DNA of 64,000 nucleotides from Sycon ciliatum (lineage: Eukaryota; Porifera; Calcarea; Leucosolenida; Sycettidae), in NCBI RefSeq assembly GCF_964019385.1, contig NC_088653.1:11688173-11752172 (forward strand). The letters are read 5' to 3'. The translations under genes were made by a program, and so were the position numbers. Every line of letters begins with the position of its first letter. Position 1 is the stretch's first letter. This document shows, piece by piece, positions 1 to 9,163 of the stretch. The notes beneath the pieces were generated by a model that ran no database searches, was not told where the DNA came from, and worked only from the letters and a program-made list of their open reading frames with translations.

Positions 1-2519
1 CAACTTCGCGATGAGGCTCCTCCATACTCGCTCTCCACTCCTCAGCGAGTTGCTCTGCCCATGGAGCCGAAGGTTATTGAAGCCCTCCGTCGCATGGAAG
101 ACGCTGGCGTCATTCGCCCAGTGTCCGAACCGACGGATTGGTGTGCCGGCATGGTCGTTGTGCCTAAACCAAACGGCAGCGTGCGCATCTGCGGTGACTT
201 CACACGGCTCAACAAAGCCGTCAAGCGGGAACGGCACATTCTCCCTACCACGGACCATCTCCTCGCTCGCCTCGGTGATGTCAAGGTATTCTCCAAGCTG
301 GACGCTAACAGCGGGTTTCACCAAATTCCGTTGGCGCCGGAGTCGCAGCTTCTCACCACGTTCATCACGCCCATTGGCAGATTCTGCTCTACGCGGCTCC
401 CCTTTGGCATCTCCTCGGCACCCGGGTATTTTCAGAAACAGATGTCAGGTCTGCTCAGCGACCTCCCTGGCAACATCTGCATGATGGACGACGTCCTCAC
501 ATTCGGCTCCACCCTCGAGAAGGAGGTCGACAACCTTCGACCAGCTCTGGCTCGTCTTCAATCCGCCGGTGTTACGCTCAACAGCAAGAAGTGTCAATTT
601 CATGCCACATTGATTAAGTTCCTGGGCCACGTGATCGATGGCTATGGCATCCGTCCAGATCCAGACAAGATCCACGCGATCCAGGAGCTCTCTCCCTGCT
701 TTGATGTCCATGCCGTCCGTCGTTTGCTGGGCATGGCCAACCACCTAGCCAAGTTCATTCCGGACTTGGCCTCCATCACGCAACCTCTCAGGTCTCTCCT
801 CGTCAAAGGCACCCCGTGGCAGTGGGGTGCTGAGCAGTGTGCCGCGTTCGACCGCATCAAGATGTCACTGAGTAACGAGCCCGTCCTGGCCAAGTACTCT
901 CCCACCTACCACACCACAGTATCTGCTGATGCATCTTCCTTTGGCCTGGGTGCAGTGCTTCTACAACGCCAGCCCGACGCGTCCGTCCGTCCTGTAGCCT
1001 TTTTGTCTTGCTCTCTCACACCAGCGGAAACGCGCTATTCGCAAATCAAGAAGGAGGCTCTGGCTGCAACGTGGGCCTGCGACCGGCTCTCACATTACCT
1101 CCTCGGCATGCCATTCACCTTTGAGACGGATCACAAGCCACTCATCCCTCTGCTCGGTACCCGTGCTCTGGACGACCTCCCTCCGCGGGTCCTCTGGTTT
1201 CGTCTACGGCTATTTCGATTCGACTACAGTATCATCCACACTCCTGGCAAACAACTCGCAATTGCCGACGCTCTGTCTCGAGCTCCTTTGCGCAGCACCG
1301 ATGCAGACGATACAGCCACTCTAGAGGCCGAGACCGCTGCTATGGTGTCGTACGTCACTGAGACTCTGCCTGCCACTGCGCAACGCCTCGATGAGGTTTC
1401 AGCATGGCAAAGCGACGACGATAGCTGTGCTCGCATCATCGAGTATCTGCAGCACGGCTGGCCTGCTCCGGGCAACGCTTCTCCCGTGGTGCAGTCTCTT
1501 ATAGAGCACAGTGCACATTTCAGCCTCACGGATGACGGTCTGCTTCTGTATGATCAGCGTCTCTACATACCTCCCGCTAACCAGCAAGAAATCCTGGCTC
1601 GCCTTCACCAGGGTCATCAGGGCGTCACCAAGTGCCGACGCCTGGCCCGCACTTCCGTATGGTGGCCATCGCTCTCGTCGGACATAGCTACTCTCGTCCA
1701 AACCTGTGACGAATGCAGTTGACACCGCTCTCAGCCACCCGAGCCTCTTCTCTCAACTCCACTCCCAGAGTTTCCTTGGCAACATCTGGCCGCAGACTTC
1801 TTCACCATCGACGGCCACTGCTACCTCCTCGTCATCGACTACTACTCTCGGTTCATCGAAGTCCTCGACATGCCCTCGCTCTCTACAGCTCGTATGGTCA
1901 GCCATCTCAAGTCGCTGTTCGCTCGCCATGGCATCCCTGACTCTCTAACGACCGACAACGGACCGCAATTCACCAGTGCTGAATTTGCTCAGTTCACATC
2001 CATCTATGGCGTCCGCCACGTCACCAGTAGCCCTCTCTATCCGCAAGCCAATGGCATGGCCGAGCGTGCTGTTTGCACGGTCAAGAGTTTGTTCCGTCAG
2101 GGCACTGATTGGCACCTCGCACTACTCGCGTACCGCAATACTCCCTTGGAGCATGGAAAGAGTCCAGCCCAGCTTCTGATGAACCGCCAGCTGCAGTCAC
2201 TTTTACCTCTCTCTCCAACACAGCGACAGTCGCATCTAGTCGATCAGAGCGACCTGCGTGCCGCGGATCAGCGCTTAAAGGATCGCCAAAGCGCCAACCA
2301 TGCCAGTCGCCATGCAGCCCGGACACTGCCGTCTCTGTGTCCCCAACAGCCTGTGTATCTACCTGATCATGCAGAGTCTGGCCACGTGATGAGCCAACCA
2401 GCCTTGGGCTCCTACATCGTAGCAACCCCATCGGGCCAGTTAAGACGCAACTGGCGGCACATTGTCCCAATGCCAACACCGCAACAGTTGCCGCCTGCTG
2501 GTCACTCCGCCGCTACTAC
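1..2519 (+). pseudogene. pol: Ty3/gypsy pol polyprotein (RT-RNase H-integrase), 5' truncated by window edge, one internal stop
   Basis: The frame is open from base 1, so the true start lies upstream and gag and protease are not in view. Reading order matches a Ty3/gypsy pol. Reverse transcriptase carries VCDY-like and MMDD signatures (the catalytic Asp pair is kept, but the usual Tyr-Val is Met-Met). RNase H carries the SADAS and ETDHKP motifs. The integrase zinc finger is H-x3-H ... C-x2-C near bases 1600-1720, followed by an integrase core (DNGPQF, and PQANGMAERAV for the catalytic Glu). A single in-frame TGA at 1720-1722 sits where the frame otherwise continues; it fits a CGA-to-TGA CpG change. 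The frame runs on to an insertion at 2520 and resumes at 4171. It is a dead retrotransposon copy unless the stop is read through. Confidence 0.9.
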
Positions 2520-2657
2520 TGTAACAGGTAGCCGAGTGGTAGGCGCGGTGCAATTAATACGAGTTATCTTTTATTATTATTCTCTTAGGTACACACCTAG
2601 GATATATTAGAAGTTAAATACGTACTACTTCCGTATTGGTCGGGCAGGGATACTACA
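2520..2657 (-). repeat. 3' LTR, internally deleted (138 bp)
   Basis: Matches the ends of the 337-bp LTR but lacks about 199 bp corresponding to roughly 3929-4129. Both outer ends and the target duplication are intact, so the deletion is internal and happened during or after integration. Confidence 0.82.
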
Positions 2658-2668
2658 CCCTCCCTTCC
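2658..2668 (-). other. Polypurine tract of the non-autonomous element
   Basis: Minus-strand GGAAGGGAGGG directly before the 3' LTR start, the expected place for plus-strand priming. Confidence 0.65.
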
Positions 2669-3157
2669 TACAGTTAATCACGCCCTCGTGATTTTCAAAA
2701 ATTTAGTGAAGAGTTATGAACACAGCGCCAGCCGGAAGATGGCAAATTATATCGGAAATGATAACGTTTAGAGTAGACAGAAGAAATGAACTGATAACAA
2801 ATCATAACATAGAAGTAAAAGCACACCAGGTTCACACGATCTCTTGGGGTCAAAAGGGAAAGAATGGTCCTCTAAATAGGACGTGAAAGACAGCCAAATT
2901 TCTGCAAATTGCGAGCTCAAACTGCCAGGAAATTCACAATTTCAAAAAAATGCACTGCATCGTGGGAACTTACTCCGGTACACACCTGGAGTGTAAAAGG
3001 GGATTCTCACACACTTCGCTCACCAGGTTACTTAGGGGTAAACTGGGGCTCACCATGATCAGACGCCTACCAAACTAAACTGGATTCACACACTCGCATA
3101 AAGGAAGACTGAAGAGAACAGAGAGACTGAAGGAAGACAGGAAAGAAAATGCCATAC
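2669..3157 (-). other. Internal non-coding part of the LTR element
   Basis: AT-rich, no coherent reading frame on either strand. It contains another copy of the GTACACACCTGGAG-type motif (about 2979-2992) that also occurs in the LTRs. Nothing else recognised. Confidence 0.5.
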
Positions 3158-3747
3158 CTGGAATCAGCGTTAGTAACCACGGCGGCGGCTGGAGTTACGG
3201 CGGAGGGCGAGCCAGGTTTTATGTTCATCTTGGTTGAGCCGGTCACTCAGAGCGGCAAGCTCGGCGTCAGACAAATGACCTCCCTCCTCGTCTTGAATCG
3301 TGGTCTTCACATTGTCGATAGCATCGCTTTGCGCGACGTAAATAGTGATGGTCTAGCCAGGAAGAGTGTTGACGAAAATCTACTTTCCACCAAGGAGACG
3401 AAAAATATTACCAAGTGAAGAGTGGACTCCTGCTGAATGTTGTAGTCACTCAGGGTTCAGCTGTCTGCCAACTGCGTGCCAGCGAAAATCAAATGCTGCT
3501 GGTCTTGGGGAATACCCTCCTTGTCTTGGTCAGCAGCCTGCATGTCGTCGTCCTCATCAGCTTCGCCATTACCACCGGTAGTATACATGTAGGTAGCGGG
3601 TCGCTTGGAATCGCCATCGAAGTCTCCAGTGGATGCCATGCGGAGGGAAGGGTGATCCACGCTAGCACCCTGACTGTGCAGCAAGCTAATAAGCATGGCC
3701 AGGCCCAGGAAAGCAAGAACCATGATTCTCATCTTGATTCGTCGCAC
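3158..3747 (-). pseudogene. Signal-peptide plus ubiquitin-like reading frame carried inside the LTR element
   Basis: An open frame begins near 3747 with Met at codons 6 and 9. It encodes a short basic start, a hydrophobic stretch typical of a signal peptide (residues ~9-27), an acidic linker with DEDDD, then from 3543 a clear ubiquitin C-terminal half: DKEGIPQDQQHLIFAGTQL, a stop at 3459-3457 where ubiquitin has Arg (fits CGA to TGA), and TLSDYNIQQESTLHLV. After a frameshift near 3405, a second unit starts with RLLGG (ubiquitin RLRGG), IFV-TL-G-TIT, SDAIDNVKTTIQDEEG, with two more stops at positions normally Gln and Lys. It then leaves ubiquitin for a basic tail ending at 3170. CAG|GTATGG at 3158 could be a splice donor. 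The first unit lacks ubiquitin residues ~3-28. It reads as a captured and decayed host gene with a leader; function now is unlikely. Confidence 0.78.
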
Positions 3748-3816
3748 GGAGCTGCAGCGGGTTGAGCCATGGTAGTCTGGGGGTCGAATCGCGTTGTTTT
3801 ATTTTACAAAAACACA

Positions 3817-3828
3817 CCGCTGCCACCA
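3817..3828 (-). other. Probable tRNA primer-binding site
   Basis: Minus-strand TGGTGGCAGCGG immediately inside the 5' LTR. It starts with TGG, as expected for pairing with a tRNA 3' CCA. The same ten bases follow the LTR of the miniature element at 9164. Confidence 0.6.
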
Positions 3829-3829
3829 A

Positions 3830-4166
3830 TGTAACAGGTAGCCGAGTGGTAGGCGCGGTGCAATTAATACGAGTTATCTTTTATTATTATTCTCTTAGGT
3901 ACACACCTAGGATATATTAGAAGTTAAAGAAGAAGCGACAAATAAATGACTTTCTCTCCGGTGCACACCTAGAGGTTGACTACTTCTTCTTCTTGGTTTA
4001 GCTTTGTCGTTGCTAAATATCTAATCTTCCTCAAAACAGAAATGCGCAGCCGCTTTAATGCAGCAGACGCCGTACGCTTACATACGGAGATACACTAAAT
4101 ATACATCAGGCAAAGCTCCGTATTAGTTCCGTACTACTTCCGTATTGGTCGGGCAGGGATACTACA
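3830..4166 (-). repeat. 5' LTR (337 bp) of the non-autonomous element
   Basis: Full-length copy of the LTR with TGTA/TACA-type ends. It shares its first ~99 bp and last ~37 bp with the shorter partner at 2520-2657. It contains short repeats of a GTACACACCTAGG-like motif. Confidence 0.85.
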
Positions 4167-4372
4167 CTACCGATCCTGATCCCCCAGCCAGTCAACCTTC
4201 TACTCCGCCGTGTCCTGCAGTTCCCAACTTGCCATCGACCCTTCCAGCTCAAGACCAGCCTGATAACTATGTCACGGCTCGCGGCCGTGTCGTTCACGCT
4301 CCCGATCGCTTCGAACTTTCGTCTCTCCGAACAGAATACTCCACTCTTCTGTCTCTCCCTCTCTTGCTCTGA
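4167..4372 (+). pseudogene. C-terminal tail of the Ty3/gypsy pol, displaced by a nested insertion
   Basis: After the inner LTR element (2520-4166) and one 4-bp CTAC target copy are removed, the frame broken at 2519 continues into a Pro-rich tail. It ends with an ARGRVVHAPDRF stretch typical of gypsy pol C-termini and a TGA at 4370-4372. This continuity is the best evidence for both the nesting and the exact ends of the inserted element. The tail has no catalytic residues; in the family it follows the integrase C-terminal domain. Confidence 0.85.
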
Positions 4373-4705
4373 TCTACCACTGAACTCGCATCATCATTAC
4401 CTCTTTCATCTCTTGCTCTGTTGTTCTACTCTTCTCTACGCTTTTCTCATGTGTATGAGTGTATGTGTGTACATGCGTATGCGTGTATGTGTGTACATGT
4501 GTATGCGTGTATGCGTGTATGTGTGTACATGTGTATGCGTGTAGGTGTGTATGCGTGTATGTGTGTATGTGTGTGTTCTTCTTCTTTTGCGGAAGGGAGG
4601 GATAGGATTATACATAAATGTTTTGCATTATTTGGTCTTCTCGTCTTGTCTTTCTCTTTCCAACTTTCTCTGCTATGCTCTTTCTCCTTTTTGAAGAAGG
4701 GGAGA
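4373..4705 (+). other. 3' untranslated region of the gypsy element with TG-rich microsatellite
   Basis: Between the pol stop and the purine tract. Positions about 4446-4585 are a degenerate (TG/TATG)n array (tgtgtatgcg-type units). The stretch GAAGAAGGGGAGA at 4693-4705 looks like the polypurine tract. Confidence 0.6.
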
Positions 4706-4850
4706 TGTAGTGTTGTCTTGTATGTGTGTGTACCCATTGTGCATGCCTGTTCTCTTATTTGTACTCTTCTCTTTATAGATCTAGACTATACGTTACGGTA
4801 TCCCTTTGATGATTCATCCCATATCTAGACGTGTCATGCACTGTAGCGTA
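4706..4850 (+). repeat. Probable 3' LTR of the gypsy element, end uncertain
   Basis: Starts TGTAGTGTTG directly after the purine tract. The partner 5' LTR lies outside the window, so the right end cannot be set by comparison; 4850 is a guess. Confidence 0.35.
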
Positions 4851-4901
4851 CCCCCAAGTACTCTACTAGATCCCGATATGGAGTACCCGCGACTGTCTTA
4901 A

Positions 4902-5555
4902 CCCTTTGGAGTCCATGGTTCGATTTCGAACCATGGGCATTTTGTATGCATGGGGGCGCAATCAAACTTTCGGTTCTCGGCCAAATCTTGACCAAAAACA
5001 ATCGAAGGGTCTAGATCAGGGAGTAGTACAGTATTGTACTAGTCCCTGGTCTAGATGGTAGAGAAAACTCTCCGCTATCGCCTCGAACAGGTCCGAAGTT
5101 TCGCCGATGAAGTTTGAGTGGGCGGCGAGCGATCAAACATTTCGAATTTTCTGCGCTGCGTGCTGCGAGTCAGCAGTGCGTGAAAAAAAGCGATTTTCCC
5201 AGCTTCATGACAGGCGGCACTTGCCAGGACCGGCGCATGGCGAAGTCACGGCAAGGTAAGCTTCTACTCGAAGAAATTAGAACAGTTCCGGGGTAGATTC
5301 AGTGAAATGGCCACAGGAGACCGATATCGTCTCGGATCAGTCTGGAGCTGGACTCGCGTTTGGGGCGCGTTGTGGCGGACAATGAATAGTGCTCTTGGCG
5401 AGGTTGGGCTCATTGTATTTCTGTCATCAAGAGCTTTCCAACGAGCCCAAGATCTTCAAAATCAAGTAGAACCAAAGTTATGTTGGAAATGGAGTGCGCG
5501 CTTTCGTGACTGCCACAAATTCTGCGGAAGCAAAAAAGTTACGGACTCCAAAGGG
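4902..5555. mobile_element. piggyBac-like MITE with CCCTTTGGAGTCC ends
   Basis: Left end TTAA|CCCTTTGGAGTCC (4898-4914) and right end GGACTCCAAAGGG (5543-5555) are perfect 13-bp inverted repeats of the CCCTTT type used by piggyBac elements. The left flank is TTAA; on the right TTAA follows after two extra T. Two hairpins lie inside the left half: 4913-4936 (11-bp perfect arms) and 5010-5055 (21-bp arms, two mismatches). No transposase is seen. Confidence 0.7.
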
Positions 5556-5560
5556 TTTTA

Positions 5561-6021
5561 AAGCGGGATTAACAGAAGCTTTTTTGCGATGCGACACGCG
5601 ATGCGACAGCCGCGAAACCGGGAAATCCCCAAATCGCAACCATCGCGGACCCCATGCAACTGCCGCAACAGGGCCATCGCGGAAGTTGAGCTTGGCTCAA
5701 CTTTTGCGATGCGACAAGCGATTTGGCGTACAATGTTGGCCTTTTCTACAGCAAAGTTGTACAAAGGTTGCACTTTCTGACTGTATAATGGTATCTGGTT
5801 ACAGTGATGGAGAGTTACTCTCAACTCGTTTCTATATTTTCTTTTCCTTTCTACAAAGGTCCAAGAGTTTCCTATAAATTTGTACAAGTTGTACCAAACC
5901 GCGCGAATACCATGGTGACGTACCCAAATCAGCACTTCTTCTGTGAATGGTATTTCGCGAGTTCGCATCGCACGCGTCCATCGCGTGTCGCATCGCAAAA
6001 AAGCTTCTGTGAATCCCACTT
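5561..6021. mobile_element. Foldback-type MITE with ~43-bp inverted repeats
   Basis: Left end AAGCGGGATTAACAGAAGC and the reverse complement of the right end (AAGTGGGATTCACAGAAGC) agree over about 43 bp with two mismatches, including a run of GCGATGCG motifs. It abuts the preceding MITE. Long open frames across it on both strands are products of the repeats, not genes. No clear target duplication. Confidence 0.65.
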
Positions 6022-6215
6022 GAGGCCTCGTTTACACGACAACGATTGAAAAAGGTTTTTGTCAAAAACGTTTTCAAAAGAATACGTTTCCACAGATTTT
6101 GATAAGAGCGTTTACACGACAACGCTGAAAAACGTTTCAAAAACGTTTCAAACGAAAAACGGCTTCAAAGTGTTTTTCAATCGTTCCTTTTCGTTCTCGT
6201 GTAAACGGCAAAAAC
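6022..6215. repeat. GTTTACACGACAACG repeat, MITE-like
   Basis: Starts GAGGCCTCGTTTACACGAC and contains the motif twice in direct (6028, 6112) and once inverted (TCGTGTAAACGGC, about 6199), with many AAAAACGTTT units. A related block lies at 10197-10268 in the other orientation, suggesting the ends of a larger element or two related MITEs. Confidence 0.5.
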
Positions 6216-6935
6216 GTTTTACTAGTACGAGCCTTCTCTCTCTCTCGTACTCAAAACATGCCGCCGCCAGCCTGCGCCAGGTAGGCAAAGCCCGATTTTG
6301 CCAGGGAAGCTTCGATATTTTGCCGCATAATTTTTCTGGCTCATCGTCGATATTTTGCTTTCATTTTGCCAGGCCACTCGATATTTTGCTCCCTTTTTGC
6401 TCCAAAATTTGTGTCACGTGTGGGAAAACTGACCAAAAGTGGGTCAAGTGTTGGCAAAAATGAGAAAAAGTGAGTCACGTGTTGGCGAAAACGAGTAAAA
6501 GTGAGTCACGTGTTGGTAAAACTGTGCGAAAATGAGTCACTTGCACCGGATAAGTGTAAAATCTCCCAATTTCCAGCGAACAGTATGCCCCGGCGGATAA
6601 TGCTAGTTATTTTCGGCAATTATGCTACTAGCACTGCTAGTAAAAGTGGCACATTATGCTAGTTTTAATGCTCGTTATGCTCAATTTAATGCCACTTTAT
6701 AAGGGGTCGAAAAAGTGTCACGGTTGGACTTCACGCAACTGCACTAACAGCAACACCATTAACAGCTGCACAGTCTCGGACTGCTGTACTAGCTACTACA
6801 TGACTGTCTCTGTAGTACTAGCACTTGTGGTGGAAGATGGCCACAGACACTATGTGTACAATCCTGTAGTTAGGCGCCAGGCGAGATTTGCGTGACCCCA
6901 GATTCTAGACTTGAACTTTGTTACTTGCCACCTAA
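6216..6935. other. Non-coding stretch: inverted-repeat arm and E-box minisatellite
   Basis: No gene. Repeated CGATATTTTGCTCC motifs at 6300-6410 and a GCCCCGGCGGATAATGCTAG block near 6587-6606 recur, mostly inverted, at 9953-10150. 6411-6543 is a minisatellite described separately. The last 250 bp hold nothing recognisable. Confidence 0.5.
6411..6543 (+). repeat. Minisatellite with repeated GTCACGTG (E-box) units
   Basis: Four degenerate ~36-bp units, each with a GTCACGTG-like core (GTCACGTGTGG, GTCAAGTGTTGG, GTCACGTGTTGG twice) followed by an A-rich spacer and GAGTCAC at the end. CACGTG is a bHLH-type binding core; any regulatory role is inference. Confidence 0.6.
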
Positions 6936-7601
6936 GGCGCCGGTCACACATGCATGGCGCTTTTGCGACACCACCAAAGCTGCACCACAAAAGTTGGGAT
7001 ATCCCCAGATCACCATGGATACTGCGCCTGGCGCCACTGGCGCCACGGCGGCAATCTCAAAAGCGCCACAACCAAAAAATTGATGGCGAAACACAAAAGC
7101 GGTAGTGCAACTTTTGCGGCGTTGTCGTTGTTGGATCTCTTGGATCTTGGAAAAATTAGTTTTTCATCTCTCGTCATGAAGTGGACTGCTGACCGAGAGC
7201 AACTGCTCCTCTCCCTCTATTTCGAGGTCAACCATCCGACATGGGACTCGACTCAGGCGTCCACCGATGCTCAAGGAGCTTCTGCAAGATTCAAACGAAG
7301 AGAAATTGAACAACATGAATATTGAGGCAATCTCCATAGCTCTCCGCAGTCGCTGGTCACGACGTAGTCGGCGATTCTGGGCGTTTCTGCGATCCAAACC
7401 AGCGCAGGAAAGGAATTTTGAGGCTATAGTCTTTTTCAGAGAAAAGTTTTACGACACCTGTGGAGACCCGTGAAGCTGCGTGCGTACCAAAGCCTTTGCA
7501 TGTGTGACCGCCGGCAGAAAAGAGCCGCAAAAGCGCCCACTGCCAGCGTGTTGGAGGCAGCCGCAAAAGCGGTGTCGCCGCCTGCATGTGTGACCGGCGC
7601 C
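6936..7601. mobile_element. PIF/Harbinger-type MITE with TAA target duplication
   Basis: Ends GGCGCCGGTCACACATGCA and its inverse match over 19 bp, flanked by TAA on both sides (6933-6935, 7602-7604), the 3-bp TWA-type duplication of Harbinger elements. A subterminal copy of GCATGTGTGACCG lies near 7498. An internal plus frame (about 7177-7325) has a short Trp-rich start (MKWTADREQLLLSLY) that faintly recalls the Myb-like second protein of Harbinger elements. No DDE transposase is visible. Confidence 0.75.
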
Positions 7602-7604
7602 TAA

Positions 7605-8157
7605 CCGGTAAAGTCTCACTAGAGTGAGAGAAGAGCCTGTTATGATGTGCGGAACCTCTCTACTGACATATTGTACATGTCCTAGCTACAAAGCCTACAA
7701 TTACTAGTATGTCATTGTACATGACTGATTGTGAGCCAGAGCACGCTAAAATATGACCACAGACCAAAAATTCGATTTTCAGTTTTTGTTCAAAAATGAT
7801 CAAACACACCTAATGTTCACTATCTGAAAGTTTTGGATTGATCGGACATGTCTAAGTGCTGCTACAATGGTATTATATGCAGCACTGTTGAAATGGTGAA
7901 ATTCTGTGTACAGCAATGGGATTGTCATTTTGCACACAGTTGATATGTCCCTTAGTTCATCCTTTCCTGGTCAGTTCCTCTGCCCAGGGTCTTATAGCAT
8001 GAGCTGACAGGTACTCGGCCACATCAAAAATTCCTATAGGCAGCTGAGCTGGGTGTCCGAAATACCTCCTGTCTGGAGCGCACCTGGAGAACCGCCAGCG
8101 AAAACACGGTCAACATCTGTAGATGGCCGAAGAAGTTAGCACTCCACATCCTCTCCA
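7605..8157. other. No gene recognised
   Basis: AT-rich sequence without inverted repeats or coherent frames that I could support. Confidence 0.4.
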
Positions 8158-8667
8158 TCACACTCCACCTGTACTTTCAGATATACAGTATACACTGCTG
8201 CACACAGTCTTCCTCGACATACTCGACGTTGTACTCAAATTCCCCACACCAAAGCCCATCTGCACACGGTTTTCTCCGCTCGCCAGAGAATACTGCTTTC
8301 GCTGCCTACTGCTCGTGCTAATGATGTTCCGCATAAGGGTGCTCAAATTATCGACTTGAGCAAGTTGAGGGAGGAGCAGAGTCCATTGATTGTTTTTGCA
8401 CTTGAAACCAAGACTGGCATTGTCCCGGATATGTGCAACGATGTCCATTCTGGCCAAATCATCGGCCGACTCGCCTCCCAAGTCAGTGCCGATGCCAATC
8501 GCTTGCCAGGTTGTCATCAGAGTAGAATTCCTGCAGACCGTGGGACTACCAGCATCAATTATTTTACGCTCGATGAAAGTGTCGCCCTCAAATGACTCGT
8601 CGCTGTAGCCATCATCGTCTTCCTTCTGTTTCCGACCCGAATCCTCCAAATATTTTATCCTGCGCAT
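8158..8667 (-). CDS. Unrecognised 169-aa open frame
   Basis: Starts MRRIKYLEDSG, has an acidic Ser/Asp stretch near residues 15-30, then no motif I can name. Composition is protein-like (balanced charge, no low-complexity run). There is no paralogue in the window. It lies between a Harbinger MITE and a rearranged LTR element, so it may be an exon fragment of a transposon or a captured gene piece. It could also be a chance frame. I do not assign a function. Confidence 0.3.
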   Translation of the reverse strand: MRRIKYLEDSGRKQKEDDDGYSDESFEGDTFIERKIIDAGSPTVCRNSTLMTTWQAIGIGTDLGGESADDLARMDIVAHIRDNASLGFKCKNNQWTLLLPQLAQVDNLSTLMRNIISTSSRQRKQYSLASGENRVQMGFGVGNLSTTSSMSRKTVCSSVYCISESTGGV

Positions 8668-8802
8668 GGAGTGCGAGGATGTCGTCTTCTTCCGCTCCGC
8701 AGTACATTACTACTACTAGGCTCTTCCGTCGATACATCGATGATGATCAGTTTTAGGCGCCTCAGCGCAACATGGAATACAAACTCAAACAAATAAACTT
8801 AC

Positions 8803-8948
8803 TGTTGTGTTAGCCTGAAGCCACGCAGGAGTCCATTGTGGGACAAGACAAAGACTGATTTATTTACCACGAGCCTGCATAATTATAGATCAGAGAGAGA
8901 GAGACAATACGGAGAGGGACAATACGGCGACAAACACTATACACAACA
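8803..8948 (-). repeat. Inverted LTR copy of the miniature LTR element
   Basis: 146 bp, reverse complement of the LTR at 9018-9163 with one mismatch noticed (gatttatTtacc against gatttatGtacc). Ends TGTTGTG/CACAACA. Confidence 0.85.
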
Positions 8949-9017
8949 CACGGAAAAGGGATATATTGTGTAGATACATATTTTCTCTCTCTTCCCCTCC
9001 TTCCCCGGAAAGGGAGA
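8949..9017 (+). repeat. 3' internal end of the miniature element with purine tract
   Basis: The sequence GGAAAAGGGATATATTG ... CCCCGGAAAGGGAGA recurs at 9854-9920. It ends in the purine tract GGAAAGGGAGA directly before the LTR at 9018, and forms the loop of the 361-bp palindrome 8803-9163. Confidence 0.75.
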
Positions 9018-9163
9018 TGTTGTGTATAGTGTTTGTCGCCGTATTGTCCCTCTCCGTATTGTCTCTCTCTCTCTGATCTATAATTATGCAGGCTCGTGGT
9101 ACATAAATCAGTCTTTGTCTTGTCCCACAATGGACTCCTGCGTGGCTTCAGGCTAACACAACA
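9018..9163 (+). repeat. LTR (146 bp) of a miniature LTR element (TRIM-like)
   Basis: Begins TGTTGTGTATAG after a purine tract and ends CTAACACAACA. It is followed at once by TGGTGGCAGCTGTGG, a primer-binding-like sequence starting with TGG. It therefore serves as 5' LTR for the internal region 9164-9920. Confidence 0.82.

Larger units (their letters stand above)
2520..4166 (-). mobile_element. Non-autonomous LTR retroelement inserted in the gypsy pol
   Basis: Two direct repeats (2520-2657 and 3830-4166) start TGTAACAGG and end ATACTACA on the plus strand and are flanked by a CTAC target duplication (2516-2519, 4167-4170). On the minus strand a primer-binding-like TGGTGGCAGCGG (3828-3817) lies one base inside the 5' LTR, and a purine tract GGAAGGGAGGG (2668-2658) abuts the 3' LTR, which fixes orientation. 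The internal region (2658-3829) holds no gag or pol, only a decayed secreted/ubiquitin-like reading frame. It must have moved with proteins supplied by another element. Confidence 0.88.

Noticed and set aside
3149..3418. 89-codon plus-strand frame across the ubiquitin-like region
   Set aside because: It is the antisense of the ubiquitin-like sequence; the minus strand explains it fully.
4421..4828. 135-codon frame rich in Cys, Val and Met
   Set aside because: Translation of a TG-rich microsatellite, not a gene.
5558..6019. 153-codon minus frame
   Set aside because: It spans a foldback MITE from end to end and its two ends encode the same peptide in mirror image, so it follows from the inverted repeat.
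6411..6543. CRISPR-like array
   Set aside because: Units are degenerate tandem repeats without unique spacers, in a eukaryotic context.
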